Part shown: piece by piece, positions 43,764-52,851 of the stretch
Layout: each line of letters begins with the position of its first letter
Numbering within the stretch: position 1 is the stretch's first letter
Assembly (NCBI GenBank): GCA_964565925.1
Contig: CAZMGV010000012.1
Span: forward strand, 77,617-141,616
Reading direction: 5' to 3'
Source: CAZMGV01 sp964565925
GTDB lineage: Bacteria; JAGRBM01; JAHCIT01
Length of the DNA stretch: 64,000 nucleotides
Notes under the pieces: generated by a model
What the model saw: only the letters and a program-made list of their open reading frames with translations
Database searches by the model: none
Told to the model about the DNA's origin: nothing
Made by a program: the position numbers and the translations under genes

Positions 43764-45218
43764 TCAGAGCATCTGGTTCATATAGGCGACGATTTTCTGC
43801 TTGAGCTGGGGATTGGGGCAGACACGTGCGGAGCGTTCGAAAGCCTCATAGGCCTTGCGCTTGAAGCCCAGCTTCTCATAGGCGACGGCCAGCTTCTTGA
43901 GCACCAGGAAGCTGTCCTGCATGCGGTCCACGGCTTTCTCGTAGGCACCCAGCGACTTGTACTTCTGGCCCGCTGCAGTATACGCCTCGGCCAGGTAGTA
44001 GTGGATGTTACCGTCGGAATCGTTGTAGTCGGCCGCTTCGGCCAGCAGCGGGATGGCGCGGGCGTAGTCGCCGGCCTCGTACACTTCGAGCGCCGTCTTG
44101 ACGAGCGTCTGGGCGATTCCCTGCGCTTCCTTTTCGGAACTGGACAGCACGTCCTTGGAACCGTGTTCGAGCAGGCGGCCGGCCGTCACGCGGGCGGTAT
44201 GCAGGTCCAGCGGCTTGGGCAGGAATGCGGAGGCCTTGGTCAGCTCCATGAGGTCGTCACGGGAACGCCAGTCGGAGAACTGGCCGCTCGTCAGGACGAT
44301 CGGCACATCGGCGAACGCCTGCGAACTCTTCAGCTTGCGGCACATCTCTATGCCGGCGACGTCCTGCGTCGATAGATCGATGATCAGAAGATTGGGCCGC
44401 TGACTCTTGATGAGATCGACGACCTGCAGACCGTCGCCGGTCTCGCTCACCCGGTAACCGTGCCGGCGCAGTTCGAGCCTGAGCATGCGCCGCACGTCGT
44501 CGTCGGAATCCACGATCAGCACGAGCTTGCCGCCGGCACCCGCCGCAACGCGCGGGGCGGCCGGGGCCGGCTTCGCCGTTTCCGCCGGAGGATCGTCGTC
44601 GGCAATCAGGTCCGGCGGCAGGGATTCCGCCTCGCGCGGGGGCGGCGCGGCCTTGGGACGCGGCGGAGCAGCACGGACGGCAGCCACGGGAGCCGGCGCT
44701 GCCTGCGGTACCGGGTTGGGATCGTTGTCAGCGACATCGTCGACTTCCATCTCCGCTTCGAGTTCGCTGTCGCCCTGCTCGAGCGCCCGGTACGCCTGAT
44801 CGATACGGGCGACCAGACTCTTGGCGTCCGCCAGGAACACGTTCAGCCGCTTGCCGAGCCTGAATTCGATATCGCGGGCGACATCGCCGTTGGTGGGGTC
44901 CGCCATGGCGACCACAAAGGACTTGCCGTCGGTCGACACCGGGAGCACCTGCCACTCGAGCGCCTTGGCCCGGGGGAAATTCGCCAGCAGGGTGACGTCG
45001 ATCCGGGTCCGCCGGATGTCCATCGGCTTCACGCCAAGCTGTTTGGCCAGCACGCGGTTGATCGTTTCGGCGTCGCAGAACTCCAGCGAGACGACGTTCT
45101 CGCCGAACTTTCCGCCCCAGCGCTGCTGGCGCGAAAGCGCGGACTTCACCTGCATCTCGTCCAGGATGCCGGCCTGAATCAGCAGATCGCCCAGCTTTGG
45201 TCCTTTAGGAGGCGCCAT
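43764..45218 (-). CDS. MshEN domain - response-regulator receiver - TPR protein
   Basis: 484 residues in three parts. Residues ~1-145 match the MshEN/GspE N-terminal domain (LGDLLIQAGILDEMQVKSAL, INRVLAKQLGVKPMDIRR, VLPVSTDGKSFVVAMADPTN), known in type II/IV pilus ATPases as a c-di-GMP-binding module. After a Pro/Ala-rich linker comes a receiver domain (LVLIVDSDDDVRRMLRLELR, the phosphorylatable Asp in LLIIDLSTQD, VLTSG, Lys in FLPKPLD). The C-terminus (~360-484) is a TPR stack (ALEVYEAGDYARAIPLLAEA, LAEAYTAAGQKYKSLGAYEK). There is no ATPase domain, so it should act as an adaptor that joins a phospho-signal, possibly c-di-GMP, and protein partners. Confidence 0.88.
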   Translation of the reverse strand: MAPPKGPKLGDLLIQAGILDEMQVKSALSRQQRWGGKFGENVVSLEFCDAETINRVLAKQLGVKPMDIRRTRIDVTLLANFPRAKALEWQVLPVSTDGKSFVVAMADPTNGDVARDIEFRLGKRLNVFLADAKSLVARIDQAYRALEQGDSELEAEMEVDDVADNDPNPVPQAAPAPVAAVRAAPPRPKAAPPPREAESLPPDLIADDDPPAETAKPAPAAPRVAAGAGGKLVLIVDSDDDVRRMLRLELRRHGYRVSETGDGLQVVDLIKSQRPNLLIIDLSTQDVAGIEMCRKLKSSQAFADVPIVLTSGQFSDWRSRDDLMELTKASAFLPKPLDLHTARVTAGRLLEHGSKDVLSSSEKEAQGIAQTLVKTALEVYEAGDYARAIPLLAEAADYNDSDGNIHYYLAEAYTAAGQKYKSLGAYEKAVDRMQDSFLVLKKLAVAYEKLGFKRKAYEAFERSARVCPNPQLKQKIVAYMNQML

Positions 45219-45569
45219 AGTGTCGGATTTCCCTCGCGCGTTCAGTCACAGAAAACACTGCAGACCGCTCTGAATCCGGTCCGCATAACCCTGAAACATC
45301 CCTATGCATCGAGAAACTTCACCCCTGAAGTTTCCCTGCCCCGTTAACAAACCTAGAACATCTTAAAGCATCTGGAAACCCGGCTCCCTCAATTCCGGAT
45401 GGCAGGGCAAACATCTGAAATTACTTCGTTTCTTTCTGAGTCAGGACCGGTCAAATCCGTAAGACAGATCACTTTAAACGGTCTTATCCACAATTGACTG
45501 ACACGTCAGTCACGATCATAATCCCGGTGATGAGCTTTTATCGCGCTCGCGAAGGAGACTCCCGGTAAC
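45219..45569. other. 351-base divergent intergenic region
   Basis: Separates the MshEN-receiver-TPR gene (-) from the MpaB-like gene (+). The right part holds a sigma70-like promoter and a palindromic operator for the plus-strand gene (entered separately). The left and middle parts are AT-richer than the surroundings (for example around 45340-45480). I see no open frame, RNA or repeat there that I can name. Confidence 0.6.
45494..45522 (+). promoter_or_regulatory. Promoter with an overlapping palindromic operator for the MpaB-like gene
   Basis: TTGACT (45494-45499), 17 bp, CATAAT (45517-45522): a good sigma70 promoter. TGACTGA-CACG-TCAGTCA (45495-45512) is a perfect 7-bp inverted repeat with a 4-bp centre. 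It covers the -35 box and most of the spacer. Such TGAC...GTCA operators are typical of TetR-family repressors. No regulator gene is adjacent. Confidence 0.7.
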
Positions 45570-46526
45570 ATGACCGTCAGCAAGTCCGATCTCGAACATT
45601 ACCTGGACCGAATCGCGTCACGGGTAGGAAATCCGAACTACGGCCTCTTCGGCCCCGATTCCCTCTTCTGGGAGATCAACAAGGAATCGATCATTTTCCT
45701 GGGCGGCGGACGGGCCGCCTATCTGCAGACGGCACATCCGTTTGTCGCCCACGGTGTCGACCAGCACTCCAAGACCAAGACCGATCCGCAAGGCCGCTTC
45801 CGGCGGACGTTCACAAATATCTTCTCGATGGTCTACGGGGATCTCAAGAGCGCCACGAAATCGGCGCGCCGGGTCCACACAATCCACGAACGGATCACCG
45901 GCCTCATTACGGAACGGGTCGGTGCATTCGATCTCAACTCCCCGTACGAAGCCAACCAGGAAGATGCGCTCCTGTGGGTCCATGCGACCCTGTGGGACAC
46001 GGCCATCATGATGTACGAAACGATCGTACGGCCGCTCACGCTCGAAGAGAAGAACCGTTACTACGAAGACACCAAGCTTTTTGCTTATCTCTTCGGAATC
46101 CCCGATTCGAAGCTTCCGCCCGACTGGACCCAGTTCATGGAGTACAACCGGAAGATGTGGGAATCCGACGTGCTTACGGTCGGACGGCCTGCGTCGGAAA
46201 TCGGCCATTTCATACTCCAGGCGCCCCGCCCCGAACTCAAACCCGTGTTCGCCTGGTACCGGATCATGACTGCGGGCCTCCTGCCCGAGCGGATCCGTCA
46301 CCAGTACCAGATGGACTACGGCGCGGCGGAAGAAGCCCTGTTCAAGGCATCGCTACAGACCATCCGGACCACGTACCCGCTGATCCCGGAGCGGCTGCGA
46401 AATCTCCCCGCTTACGAGGAAGCGCAGCGCCGTATCCAGGGCAAAACCGGCAAAGATCTTATCGGCAAGCTGGTGGAGAAATCGGTACTGGTCGGGCTCA
46501 AGCGCAAGGACGCGCAGGCGGCCTGA
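45570..46526 (+). CDS. MpaB/DUF2236-family oxygenase-like protein
   Basis: 318 residues of the DUF2236 (MpaB, latex-clearing-protein-like) family, helical haem proteins that include rubber oxygenases and a mycophenolic-acid enzyme. Signatures: FGPDSLFWEINKESIIFLGG, GRAAYLQTAHPFVAHGVDQH, GRFRRTFTNIFSMVYGDLKS, VHTIHERITG and ALLWVHATLWDTAIMMYETI. The His of AHGVDQHS and of WVHATL are candidate haem or catalytic residues. AAGGAG lies 12 bases before the ATG. The palindrome in its promoter implies repression and induction by a ligand, which fits a catabolic or detoxifying oxidase. The substrate is unknown. Confidence 0.88.
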   Translation: MTVSKSDLEHYLDRIASRVGNPNYGLFGPDSLFWEINKESIIFLGGGRAAYLQTAHPFVAHGVDQHSKTKTDPQGRFRRTFTNIFSMVYGDLKSATKSARRVHTIHERITGLITERVGAFDLNSPYEANQEDALLWVHATLWDTAIMMYETIVRPLTLEEKNRYYEDTKLFAYLFGIPDSKLPPDWTQFMEYNRKMWESDVLTVGRPASEIGHFILQAPRPELKPVFAWYRIMTAGLLPERIRHQYQMDYGAAEEALFKASLQTIRTTYPLIPERLRNLPAYEEAQRRIQGKTGKDLIGKLVEKSVLVGLKRKDAQAA

Positions 46527-46560
46527 ACCCGGCCCCTGCCTTCACGACGGTTACAACGGA

Positions 46561-48561
46561 TTACGGAGAGACGAGCGGGATGGAAATCTCGGCAACGACC
46601 GGATCCGTATTTGAGCTCGTGTAGCGGATACCCACGTTACCGGTCACGCTTCCGCTGCAGTTGAGGGTCACCGATTCCGCGATACTGGCCAGTTGCGCCG
46701 TCGTGCTCGAGTTGACCAGACAACCCGCCCCCGCCGGCTGGGCGATCACCGCGACCGTGACAGGATATTTCAGTTCCGGATCAGTCGCGCCGCCGATACC
46801 GACATTAATGCTGCCGGGCACGTGAATCTGCGCCGCCGTCTGGGAGGTCTGCAGCAGCGGCGGCAAACGGACGATACCGACCGCCGTGCTGGCCGTCTCT
46901 GCATCCGCTGAAACCGCTTGAATAACGACATATCCGTCGGAGGCGCTGTCATGAGCCGTGCATTCCAGAGTGTCGCTGTCCAGCAGATTCGCCAGCGAGG
47001 CGTCGCCTCCGAACTGGCAGTCTATGCCCGATGGCGCCGACAGGATCGAAAGCACCGCCGGACCGGTAAAGGTGCTGGCGGGTCCGGGGGAGACCGGTGT
47101 AATCGCCGCATTTCCCGTCACAAAGGAATTTTCCACCGGAAACAGCGTGGCGTCATCCGTCAGCAGGGAGAAGTTCACCGTCGCAACGGACACGGCGATT
47201 TCGACCCCGGTCACGGGCCCGGCCGCTGGAGTCACATCGAGGTGAATGACACCCGCCACACTGTTCGAGGCCGCCGTACAGGATAGCTGTGCCGTGTCGA
47301 CGGCGGAATCGAACTGGCCATCGGGCAGCGTGCAGACGATCCCCGCAGGGAACGAAACCACCGAGACGGTGGCCGGGTAAAACACGTCCGTGTTTGACGA
47401 CGTCACGGACAGATTGTCGGTGCCGGCCGGACCGCTCCGGGTAAGATTCAGGAGCGTCTGCGCCGGCTGAACCACCAGGGTCGGAGCCTCGGGCGTCACG
47501 TCCACCTGCGCACGGCCGATAAACGGCGCGGTGGGATCAGTGGAGGCCGCGGGGCAGGCGGCCACCGCCGCCGCCTTGACCGTCTCGATCGTATCCGAAG
47601 GGCTCACCGAGGCGCCGCAGGTGGAGATCGCCTCGATCACGACCGTGCCCGAACTGCTGCCGGTAACCGCGTCGCACGACAGCACGACCGTTCCGGAAGA
47701 CGCCAGCGAGTCAGGCGCAACAGTACAAGTAAATCCATCAGGTTCGTCCGTAAGGCGGAAAGCCACCGGACCCGAACCGCTGGCAACGAGATTGGCCGAA
47801 AGTGTCGCATCGATATTTCGCTGGGCCGTCGCCAGCCCTTCGACGGTAAGTAGCGGGGTGGCCGGATTGGGCGCCAGCTGAAGATCCGTCGAACGGGCGA
47901 GCACCTCCAGCGAAACCGTGCCGGACCAGTTGCCGGTGCCGCCCGCACCCGTGCCGGTCAGTGTCATATCCTGCGGGGCCACGGCCGTATCCGACAGCGG
48001 CGTGCAGGCAATGTCGAACCGGGACGGCGGCACAAGCGTGGTCTCGCAACCGAACTCGCCCGGCACGGACGGGGGCCCGAGCGTGAGACCGGGGGTCGCC
48101 GCCGAGGGCGGAAGCTGGACCGAGAACGACACCGGATCGCCGGTAACCGTACCGAGCCGGAGCTGGAAATCGTCCAGAACTTCGACCGTCACGGTCGAGA
48201 TATTCGATGTAACCAGCGAGTCGCTGAGCTGGAAAGTAAACGAATCGGTGCCGGTAACGTCGGTATCGGGCGTGTACACGAACTCGCCCGTCAGGGCGTT
48301 GGTGACAACCGCCGTTCCGGCCGTGCCGTCAGACACGATGGAAAACACCCGTGTCGGACCGTCCGGATCCCCGCCCGGCAGGTACCCGCCAAACGAAAAA
48401 TTCATCGCCGTTTCGGCGGCAAGATCGGTTGTTACCGGCGCGGTGTTCGGAGGTGGTATATTACCTCCGCTGGTGCCGGGTTCTCCGCTTCCCGCGCCGC
48501 AAGCGGCACAGACCAGAAGCGACGCGGCCAGAAAGATTTTGATCGGTACGGAACGGTTCAT
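46561..48561 (-). CDS. Large secreted lipoprotein with Ig/cadherin-like repeats
   Basis: 666 residues with a lipobox signal (IFLAASLLVCAACGAGSG). Just after the linker is a tandem-repeat-type cadherin-like domain (ALTGEFVYTPDTDVTGTDSF, TFQLSDSLVTSNISTVTVEV). Several further beta-sandwich units of about 90-110 residues follow, each with paired cysteines (FGCETTLVPP, FTCTVAPDSL, IVCTLPDGQF, IDCQFGGDAS, AGCLVNSSTT). A recurring pattern of TLxCxA near the end of each unit supports repeat units of common origin. No enzyme domain. A surface adhesin or spacer is likely. An upstream ATG would add 18 residues; I start at the ATG next to the signal sequence. Confidence 0.8.
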   Translation of the reverse strand: MNRSVPIKIFLAASLLVCAACGAGSGEPGTSGGNIPPPNTAPVTTDLAAETAMNFSFGGYLPGGDPDGPTRVFSIVSDGTAGTAVVTNALTGEFVYTPDTDVTGTDSFTFQLSDSLVTSNISTVTVEVLDDFQLRLGTVTGDPVSFSVQLPPSAATPGLTLGPPSVPGEFGCETTLVPPSRFDIACTPLSDTAVAPQDMTLTGTGAGGTGNWSGTVSLEVLARSTDLQLAPNPATPLLTVEGLATAQRNIDATLSANLVASGSGPVAFRLTDEPDGFTCTVAPDSLASSGTVVLSCDAVTGSSSGTVVIEAISTCGASVSPSDTIETVKAAAVAACPAASTDPTAPFIGRAQVDVTPEAPTLVVQPAQTLLNLTRSGPAGTDNLSVTSSNTDVFYPATVSVVSFPAGIVCTLPDGQFDSAVDTAQLSCTAASNSVAGVIHLDVTPAAGPVTGVEIAVSVATVNFSLLTDDATLFPVENSFVTGNAAITPVSPGPASTFTGPAVLSILSAPSGIDCQFGGDASLANLLDSDTLECTAHDSASDGYVVIQAVSADAETASTAVGIVRLPPLLQTSQTAAQIHVPGSINVGIGGATDPELKYPVTVAVIAQPAGAGCLVNSSTTAQLASIAESVTLNCSGSVTGNVGIRYTSSNTDPVVAEISIPLVSP

Positions 48562-48684
48562 GGGCAACCAGCAGCTTATTCTATCTTCCACACATTCCCC
48601 ATAACCACAGTCCATATCACGTAAAAATGAAAGTTAATCCATCCATTCTGAAACGCTCCGGCGTGATCTAGATTCCCCCCAGCC

Positions 48685-49752
48685 ATGCTGAACTACACAA
48701 ACCACCGGAATGACCCCGCGCGCTGGGCGCAGCAGCTGGGTATCTCGAGAGAAGCGATCGATCTCTACCTGTCGGCGGAAGTCATCGACCTGCATACCTG
48801 CACGTTCATCTGGACCCGTATTTTCGGGTACGACATGGCGAAATACCACCGGTCCCGGATTCCCGGGTCCCCGTTCCTGAACCAGGTGGATTTCCCGCGC
48901 GCCCGTGAAGCCTCTATGGGCGGCATGGTCTGGGACATCACGACCAACCCGGTCCGGTTCCCCTGGTCCCGGCCGGAAACCGCTCTTGCGAATATCCGGA
49001 AGCTGGCGGATCTGATCCGGCAGCACCCGGACGAACTGGCGCTGGTCCGAACCGAAGCCGACTACCGGGAAGCCAGGCGCAAGGGGCTCACCGCCAGCTG
49101 GATTTCCATCCAGGGCGGCCAGGCTCTCGACTGGGAACTCGCCGATCTGGACCGGATACCGGAAGACCTGCTGCACCGGATCACGCTCGTTCACTTCACC
49201 GAATCCCGGATCGGCATGTCGAGCGCGGCCGACTACCCGGGCAGAGGGCTCACGGTGTTCGGCCGGGATTTCGTTCGCAAGATGAACGAGCGCCGGATTA
49301 TCGTCGACCTGTCGCACATCAGCCACCGGGGGTTTTTCGACGCGGTGAAGGCCCACGACCGCTCGCTGCCGTTTATCGTGTCGCACACGGGCGTACGTGC
49401 CGTGCGCGATCTGTGGCGGAATGTGGATGACGAGCAGCTGAAAGCGGTGGCCGCGAGCGGCGGTACCGTCGGTATCATCTACCAGCCGGGCTTTCTGGAT
49501 GCCGCCTGGGCCGACTGCCCGCTCTCGCGGGTGGTGGATCACATGGAACACGTCATCCGGGTTACCGGCGAAGACCACGTTTCGCTGGGTTCCGACTTCG
49601 ACGGCCTCATTCTGATTCCGCGCGAACTGCACGACATCACGGGTCTGCCCAAACTGGTTCAGATCATGCTCGACCGCGGCTGGAGCGACAGCCGGATCCG
49701 GAAAATCCTGGGCGAAAACTACCTGCGGGTCGTCAAAGCCGTCAGACCCTGA
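48685..49752 (+). CDS. Membrane-dipeptidase-like protein (peptidase M19), atypical metal site
   Basis: 355 residues of the M19 renal-dipeptidase family. LVDLSHISHR-type text (IIVDLSHISHRGFF), PFIVSHTGVRAVRDLWRNVD and HVSLGSDFDGLILIPRELHD keep two metal histidines and the catalytic-site Asp. Two other ligands are changed. The N-terminal H-x-D motif is here EVIDLHTCTFIWTRIFGYD with Cys where Asp is expected. The bridging Glu (usually EGG) is Gln in SWISIQGGQALDW. No signal peptide. Either a changed or mononuclear metal site or an inactive relative is possible. The gene stands alone between two minus-strand genes. Confidence 0.9.
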   Translation: MLNYTNHRNDPARWAQQLGISREAIDLYLSAEVIDLHTCTFIWTRIFGYDMAKYHRSRIPGSPFLNQVDFPRAREASMGGMVWDITTNPVRFPWSRPETALANIRKLADLIRQHPDELALVRTEADYREARRKGLTASWISIQGGQALDWELADLDRIPEDLLHRITLVHFTESRIGMSSAADYPGRGLTVFGRDFVRKMNERRIIVDLSHISHRGFFDAVKAHDRSLPFIVSHTGVRAVRDLWRNVDDEQLKAVAASGGTVGIIYQPGFLDAAWADCPLSRVVDHMEHVIRVTGEDHVSLGSDFDGLILIPRELHDITGLPKLVQIMLDRGWSDSRIRKILGENYLRVVKAVRP

Positions 49753-49765
49753 ACGATCAGCCGCG

Positions 49766-51397
49766 TCAGGGGTGCGGGCTGCCAGCCGGCGGGCCGCCGG
49801 CGGGCTGACCCTGGGCCGTCTGGCTCTCGCGTGCGAGATCCTCCAGCGACAGTCCGTCATGCGGCACTTTCTGGGGCCGGTTCGGGTCGATCCCGCACGC
49901 CGTCAGCGCGGCGGCGTCGTTCACGAATACCGGGAAGCCGTCCTTGGCCTTCTGCTCCACCATCTGGAAGCCCTCTTTCATGACGTCCTTGCGGATAAGG
50001 GCCTTCGCCGCGGCCGGGTCGTCCGTGTACTGGGGGTCTTCCAGTGCCTTGACAATATGGAGACCGAACTCCGTCTGGATCACGTCGCTGATCTGCCCCT
50101 TGCTCAGGTGGCCCAGCGCGTTGGCGAATTCGGGAACCAGTTCCGCATGTGCACGAACGCCCAGGTCGCCGCCATTGGCTCCGCTGTTGGTGTCTTCCGA
50201 CTGCGCCTTGGCGAGCTTGGCGAAATCCTCGCCGGCCTTCAGGCGCTTCTGGATATCCGCCATTTTCGCCCGGGCCTTCTGCTTGTCCTCTTCGGAGACG
50301 GGCTCTTTCATCCGGACAAGGATGTGCGCCACATGATAGCGGGCGTTGCGGTATTCCGGCTGGGTCTTCACCTGTTCGTACTTCTCGTCGACCTTCTTCT
50401 CCAAGCCGTTTCCGAGCAGGTCCTTGGCGAGCCGTTCTGCCGCCACGTTCGCGCGCACGTGCTCGGCCGCGGCTATCACTTTCGGATCTTTCACAAGCCC
50501 CTGCCGTTTGGCTTCTTCGACCGCCAGGAAGCGGTCACCCATCTGGCGGAGCAGCTTTTCGCGCCCGTCGGGCGAGCGGAGTTCCGCCTGCTGTTCCTCC
50601 GGGAATTTTCCGGCCTCTTCCTCGAACTGAACGAGGGTGATCTCCTGCTTCTGGCCGGCGTCGCCTTCGACAGTCGCAATCACCGGACCGTCCCAGTTGG
50701 GAGTCGAAATCTTCGCCGCCTTCCGGATCGCTTCCAGGTAGTCGAGAATCTTCTGCCGCCCCATAGCGGTGGGGACCATATCCTTCACCTGATCGTACGG
50801 AGCCTTTTCGCCCGACTTGCCGGTGAACCACCGCTTGTCGTCTTCCCAGAACTTGTGCTTTTCCTCTTCGGTGGGTTTCACGTCCATCAGCCGCTTGAAC
50901 ATCTCCGTCACCGCGACCATCTCAAGCTGGTCGCTATAACGCTTCTTGAACTCGGCTGTTTCAAAGACGCCCTGGGACTCGGCGAACTGCATGATCGACT
51001 CACGGACGAGCATCTGGCCCAGGAACTGGCGGCAGAAGTTCTCGTCCTGTGCGAGCTGCATCTTGAGCATCTCGGGCGGAGCCTGCATGGTACCGGCCGT
51101 CAGCGCAGGGAACACATCCGAGATGAAATAGTCGACGTCACCCTTCTTGATGATCTTCGAACCCACGCTCGCCACATCGTCTGGTCCGAGTTTCGGCGCC
51201 TTGGTGACCGACGTGCCGCCGCTCTTGTGGGAAAACAGGTAAACCGCCGCCCCGATCAGGACGACGAATAGAACAACTACGGTAATGATCCCGAAATCCT
51301 TGCGTCCGCTGATATCGAAAGGATCGGCAGCCTTGGGGGTTTGCGGGGTTTCCGGTGTCTGCGGCGCCTGTTCGGGCGTGTTGTTTTCTTCTGACAT
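49766..51397 (-). CDS. Membrane-anchored SurA/PpiD-like peptidyl-prolyl isomerase
   Basis: 543 residues. A Pro/Thr-rich cytoplasmic N-terminus, one helix (FGIITVVVLFVVLIGAAVYL, near 40), a SurA-N-like chaperone part, and a parvulin domain near 375-475: ARYHVAHILVRMKEPVSEED, FAKLAKAQSEDTNSGANGGD, LGVRAHAELVPEFANALGHL and VIQTEFGLHIVKALE. It should assist folding of exported proteins at the outer face of the inner membrane. The C-terminal tail is Pro/Gly/Ala-rich. The frame opens at TTG (51412), but AGAAGG precedes the ATG at 51397. Confidence 0.9.
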   Translation of the reverse strand: MSEENNTPEQAPQTPETPQTPKAADPFDISGRKDFGIITVVVLFVVLIGAAVYLFSHKSGGTSVTKAPKLGPDDVASVGSKIIKKGDVDYFISDVFPALTAGTMQAPPEMLKMQLAQDENFCRQFLGQMLVRESIMQFAESQGVFETAEFKKRYSDQLEMVAVTEMFKRLMDVKPTEEEKHKFWEDDKRWFTGKSGEKAPYDQVKDMVPTAMGRQKILDYLEAIRKAAKISTPNWDGPVIATVEGDAGQKQEITLVQFEEEAGKFPEEQQAELRSPDGREKLLRQMGDRFLAVEEAKRQGLVKDPKVIAAAEHVRANVAAERLAKDLLGNGLEKKVDEKYEQVKTQPEYRNARYHVAHILVRMKEPVSEEDKQKARAKMADIQKRLKAGEDFAKLAKAQSEDTNSGANGGDLGVRAHAELVPEFANALGHLSKGQISDVIQTEFGLHIVKALEDPQYTDDPAAAKALIRKDVMKEGFQMVEQKAKDGFPVFVNDAAALTACGIDPNRPQKVPHDGLSLEDLARESQTAQGQPAGGPPAGSPHP

Positions 51398-51473
51398 GTG
51401 TCCTTCTTTCAAATCCGACGGGCGATCTTGAACCGGCCAAAACCAAAAGGGAAGCGCTCCGGACGGGTACGGG

Positions 51474-52349
51474 CTAGAGGGGTTCTTTGACCAGTTCGTC
51501 GAGATAATCGTTCATCTGGGCCAGCCAGGACGTCGGCGCGGAACCGGGGAACATCCGGTTCCAGCGGTCAAGCGAAAGCACCGAATAGCCCGGCCGTTTA
51601 GCAGGGGCGGCAAACTCCGAAGATGACACCTTCTCGATCCGCCGCGCCGCCAGCGCTCCGCCCCTCTTCCGGTAACCTTCCACCAGCGCAACCGCAAAAC
51701 CGTGCCAGGTGCAGTCACCGGAAGCCGTCCAGTGGAAAATGCCCCCCGCGTCAGGCCGCTCCGCAAGTAACCAGAGTGCCCGGGCAAGCTCACGGCTCCA
51801 GGTCGGGGAACCACGCTGGTCGTCCACCACCCGGAGAGTCTCCTGGGTCCTGGCCCGGGCAAGAATCTTGCGGGGAAAATTGGCGATCCCCGGTCCGTAG
51901 ACCCACGCCGTCCTGACGATGGCCGCTCCCGGGTATTCAGCCAATACACGCCGTTCGCCCTCGGCTTTCGTCCGTCCATATTCGGACTGAGGCGCGACCG
52001 GATGGTCCTCACGGTACGGAGCGGCGGCCAGTCCGTCGAATACATAGTCCGTTGACAGATGGATAAACCGGGCGCCCCTGCTGCGGGCGGCGGCGGCAAG
52101 AATCCCGGGGGCCTCGCCATTAATGTGCATGGCATGATCCTTCTGCGTTTCGCAGGCGTCCACGGCGGTAAATGCCGCACAGTTGACGACCACTTCTGGC
52201 CGGTGCGCGTCAAACGCCCTTTTTACCGATGCAGGATCAGAGATATCGAGTGCGTCTTTAGACAGCGGGACCGTCGCCGAACCCGGTGGTGCAGTGCGGA
52301 CCAGATCGGTCCCCACCTGCCCTCCGGCGCCAGTGACGAGCACTCTCAC
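51474..52349 (-). CDS. rfbD: dTDP-4-dehydrorhamnose reductase
   Basis: 291 residues of the extended SDR family. NAD(P) site MRVLVTGAGGQVGTDLVRTA; VVNCAAFTAVDACETQKDHA; IHLSTDYVFDG; catalytic Tyr-Lys in SEYGRTKAEGERRVLAEYPG; VRTAWVYGPGIANFPRKIL. Forms dTDP-L-rhamnose for surface polysaccharide. The other rml genes are not next to it. Its GTG overlaps the stop of the RNase H gene (GTGA), an unusual partner for a sugar-nucleotide gene. Confidence 0.93.
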   Translation of the reverse strand: MRVLVTGAGGQVGTDLVRTAPPGSATVPLSKDALDISDPASVKRAFDAHRPEVVVNCAAFTAVDACETQKDHAMHINGEAPGILAAAARSRGARFIHLSTDYVFDGLAAAPYREDHPVAPQSEYGRTKAEGERRVLAEYPGAAIVRTAWVYGPGIANFPRKILARARTQETLRVVDDQRGSPTWSRELARALWLLAERPDAGGIFHWTASGDCTWHGFAVALVEGYRKRGGALAARRIEKVSSSEFAAPAKRPGYSVLSLDRWNRMFPGSAPTSWLAQMNDYLDELVKEPL

Positions 52350-52777
52350 CGGTGGCCGTGCCTCGCCCGGTGTTCGTCGATCGCCCGGTTGGCAAGCGCG
52401 TCTGCCTCCCCGTTCTGTTCGCGGGGGACATGCTTGAATTCGTGCCGGGAAAAGCCCTTGAGCAGGCTCCAGGCCCGGTTGCGGAGCGGGAGTAGATGCG
52501 GAACTTTCACCTTCCAGCGGCCGAGCGTCTGCTCCACCACCAGCTTGCTGTCGGCACGGCAGAAGACTGCCGTGGCGCCCAGCTCCCGTGCCTTTTCAAG
52601 CGCCAGGATCAGCGCCTCGTATTCGGCTTCGTTATTGGTCCGGTGATCACCCAGATAGGCCGCGACTTCCGCTACAACCTCACCGGACTCGTCCTTGAGC
52701 ACCGCCCCGGCCCCGCTGGGACCGGGATTGCCTTTTGCCGCACCATCGCAAAATAAATACAGATTCATCTGATCCAT
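52346..52777 (-). CDS. RNase H-like protein
   Basis: 143 residues of the ribonuclease HI family in its short, Rv2228c/archaeal-like form. The four acidic residues are visible: Asp in LYLFCDGAAKGNPGPSGAGA, Glu in NNEAEYEALILALEKARELG, Asp in VFCRADSKLVVEQTLGRWKV, and Asp in NGEADALANRAIDE. It should cut RNA in RNA-DNA hybrids. It lacks the basic protrusion of E. coli RNase HI. It is coupled to rfbD downstream. Confidence 0.92.
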   Translation of the reverse strand: MDQMNLYLFCDGAAKGNPGPSGAGAVLKDESGEVVAEVAAYLGDHRTNNEAEYEALILALEKARELGATAVFCRADSKLVVEQTLGRWKVKVPHLLPLRNRAWSLLKGFSRHEFKHVPREQNGEADALANRAIDEHRARHGHR

Positions 52778-52851
52778 TCGTTGCCGTTCCCGGAATAAAA
52801 GTCACGGCATGCCGTTGAAGTATCACTAACGGGTGTTAAAATCTGCCTCAA

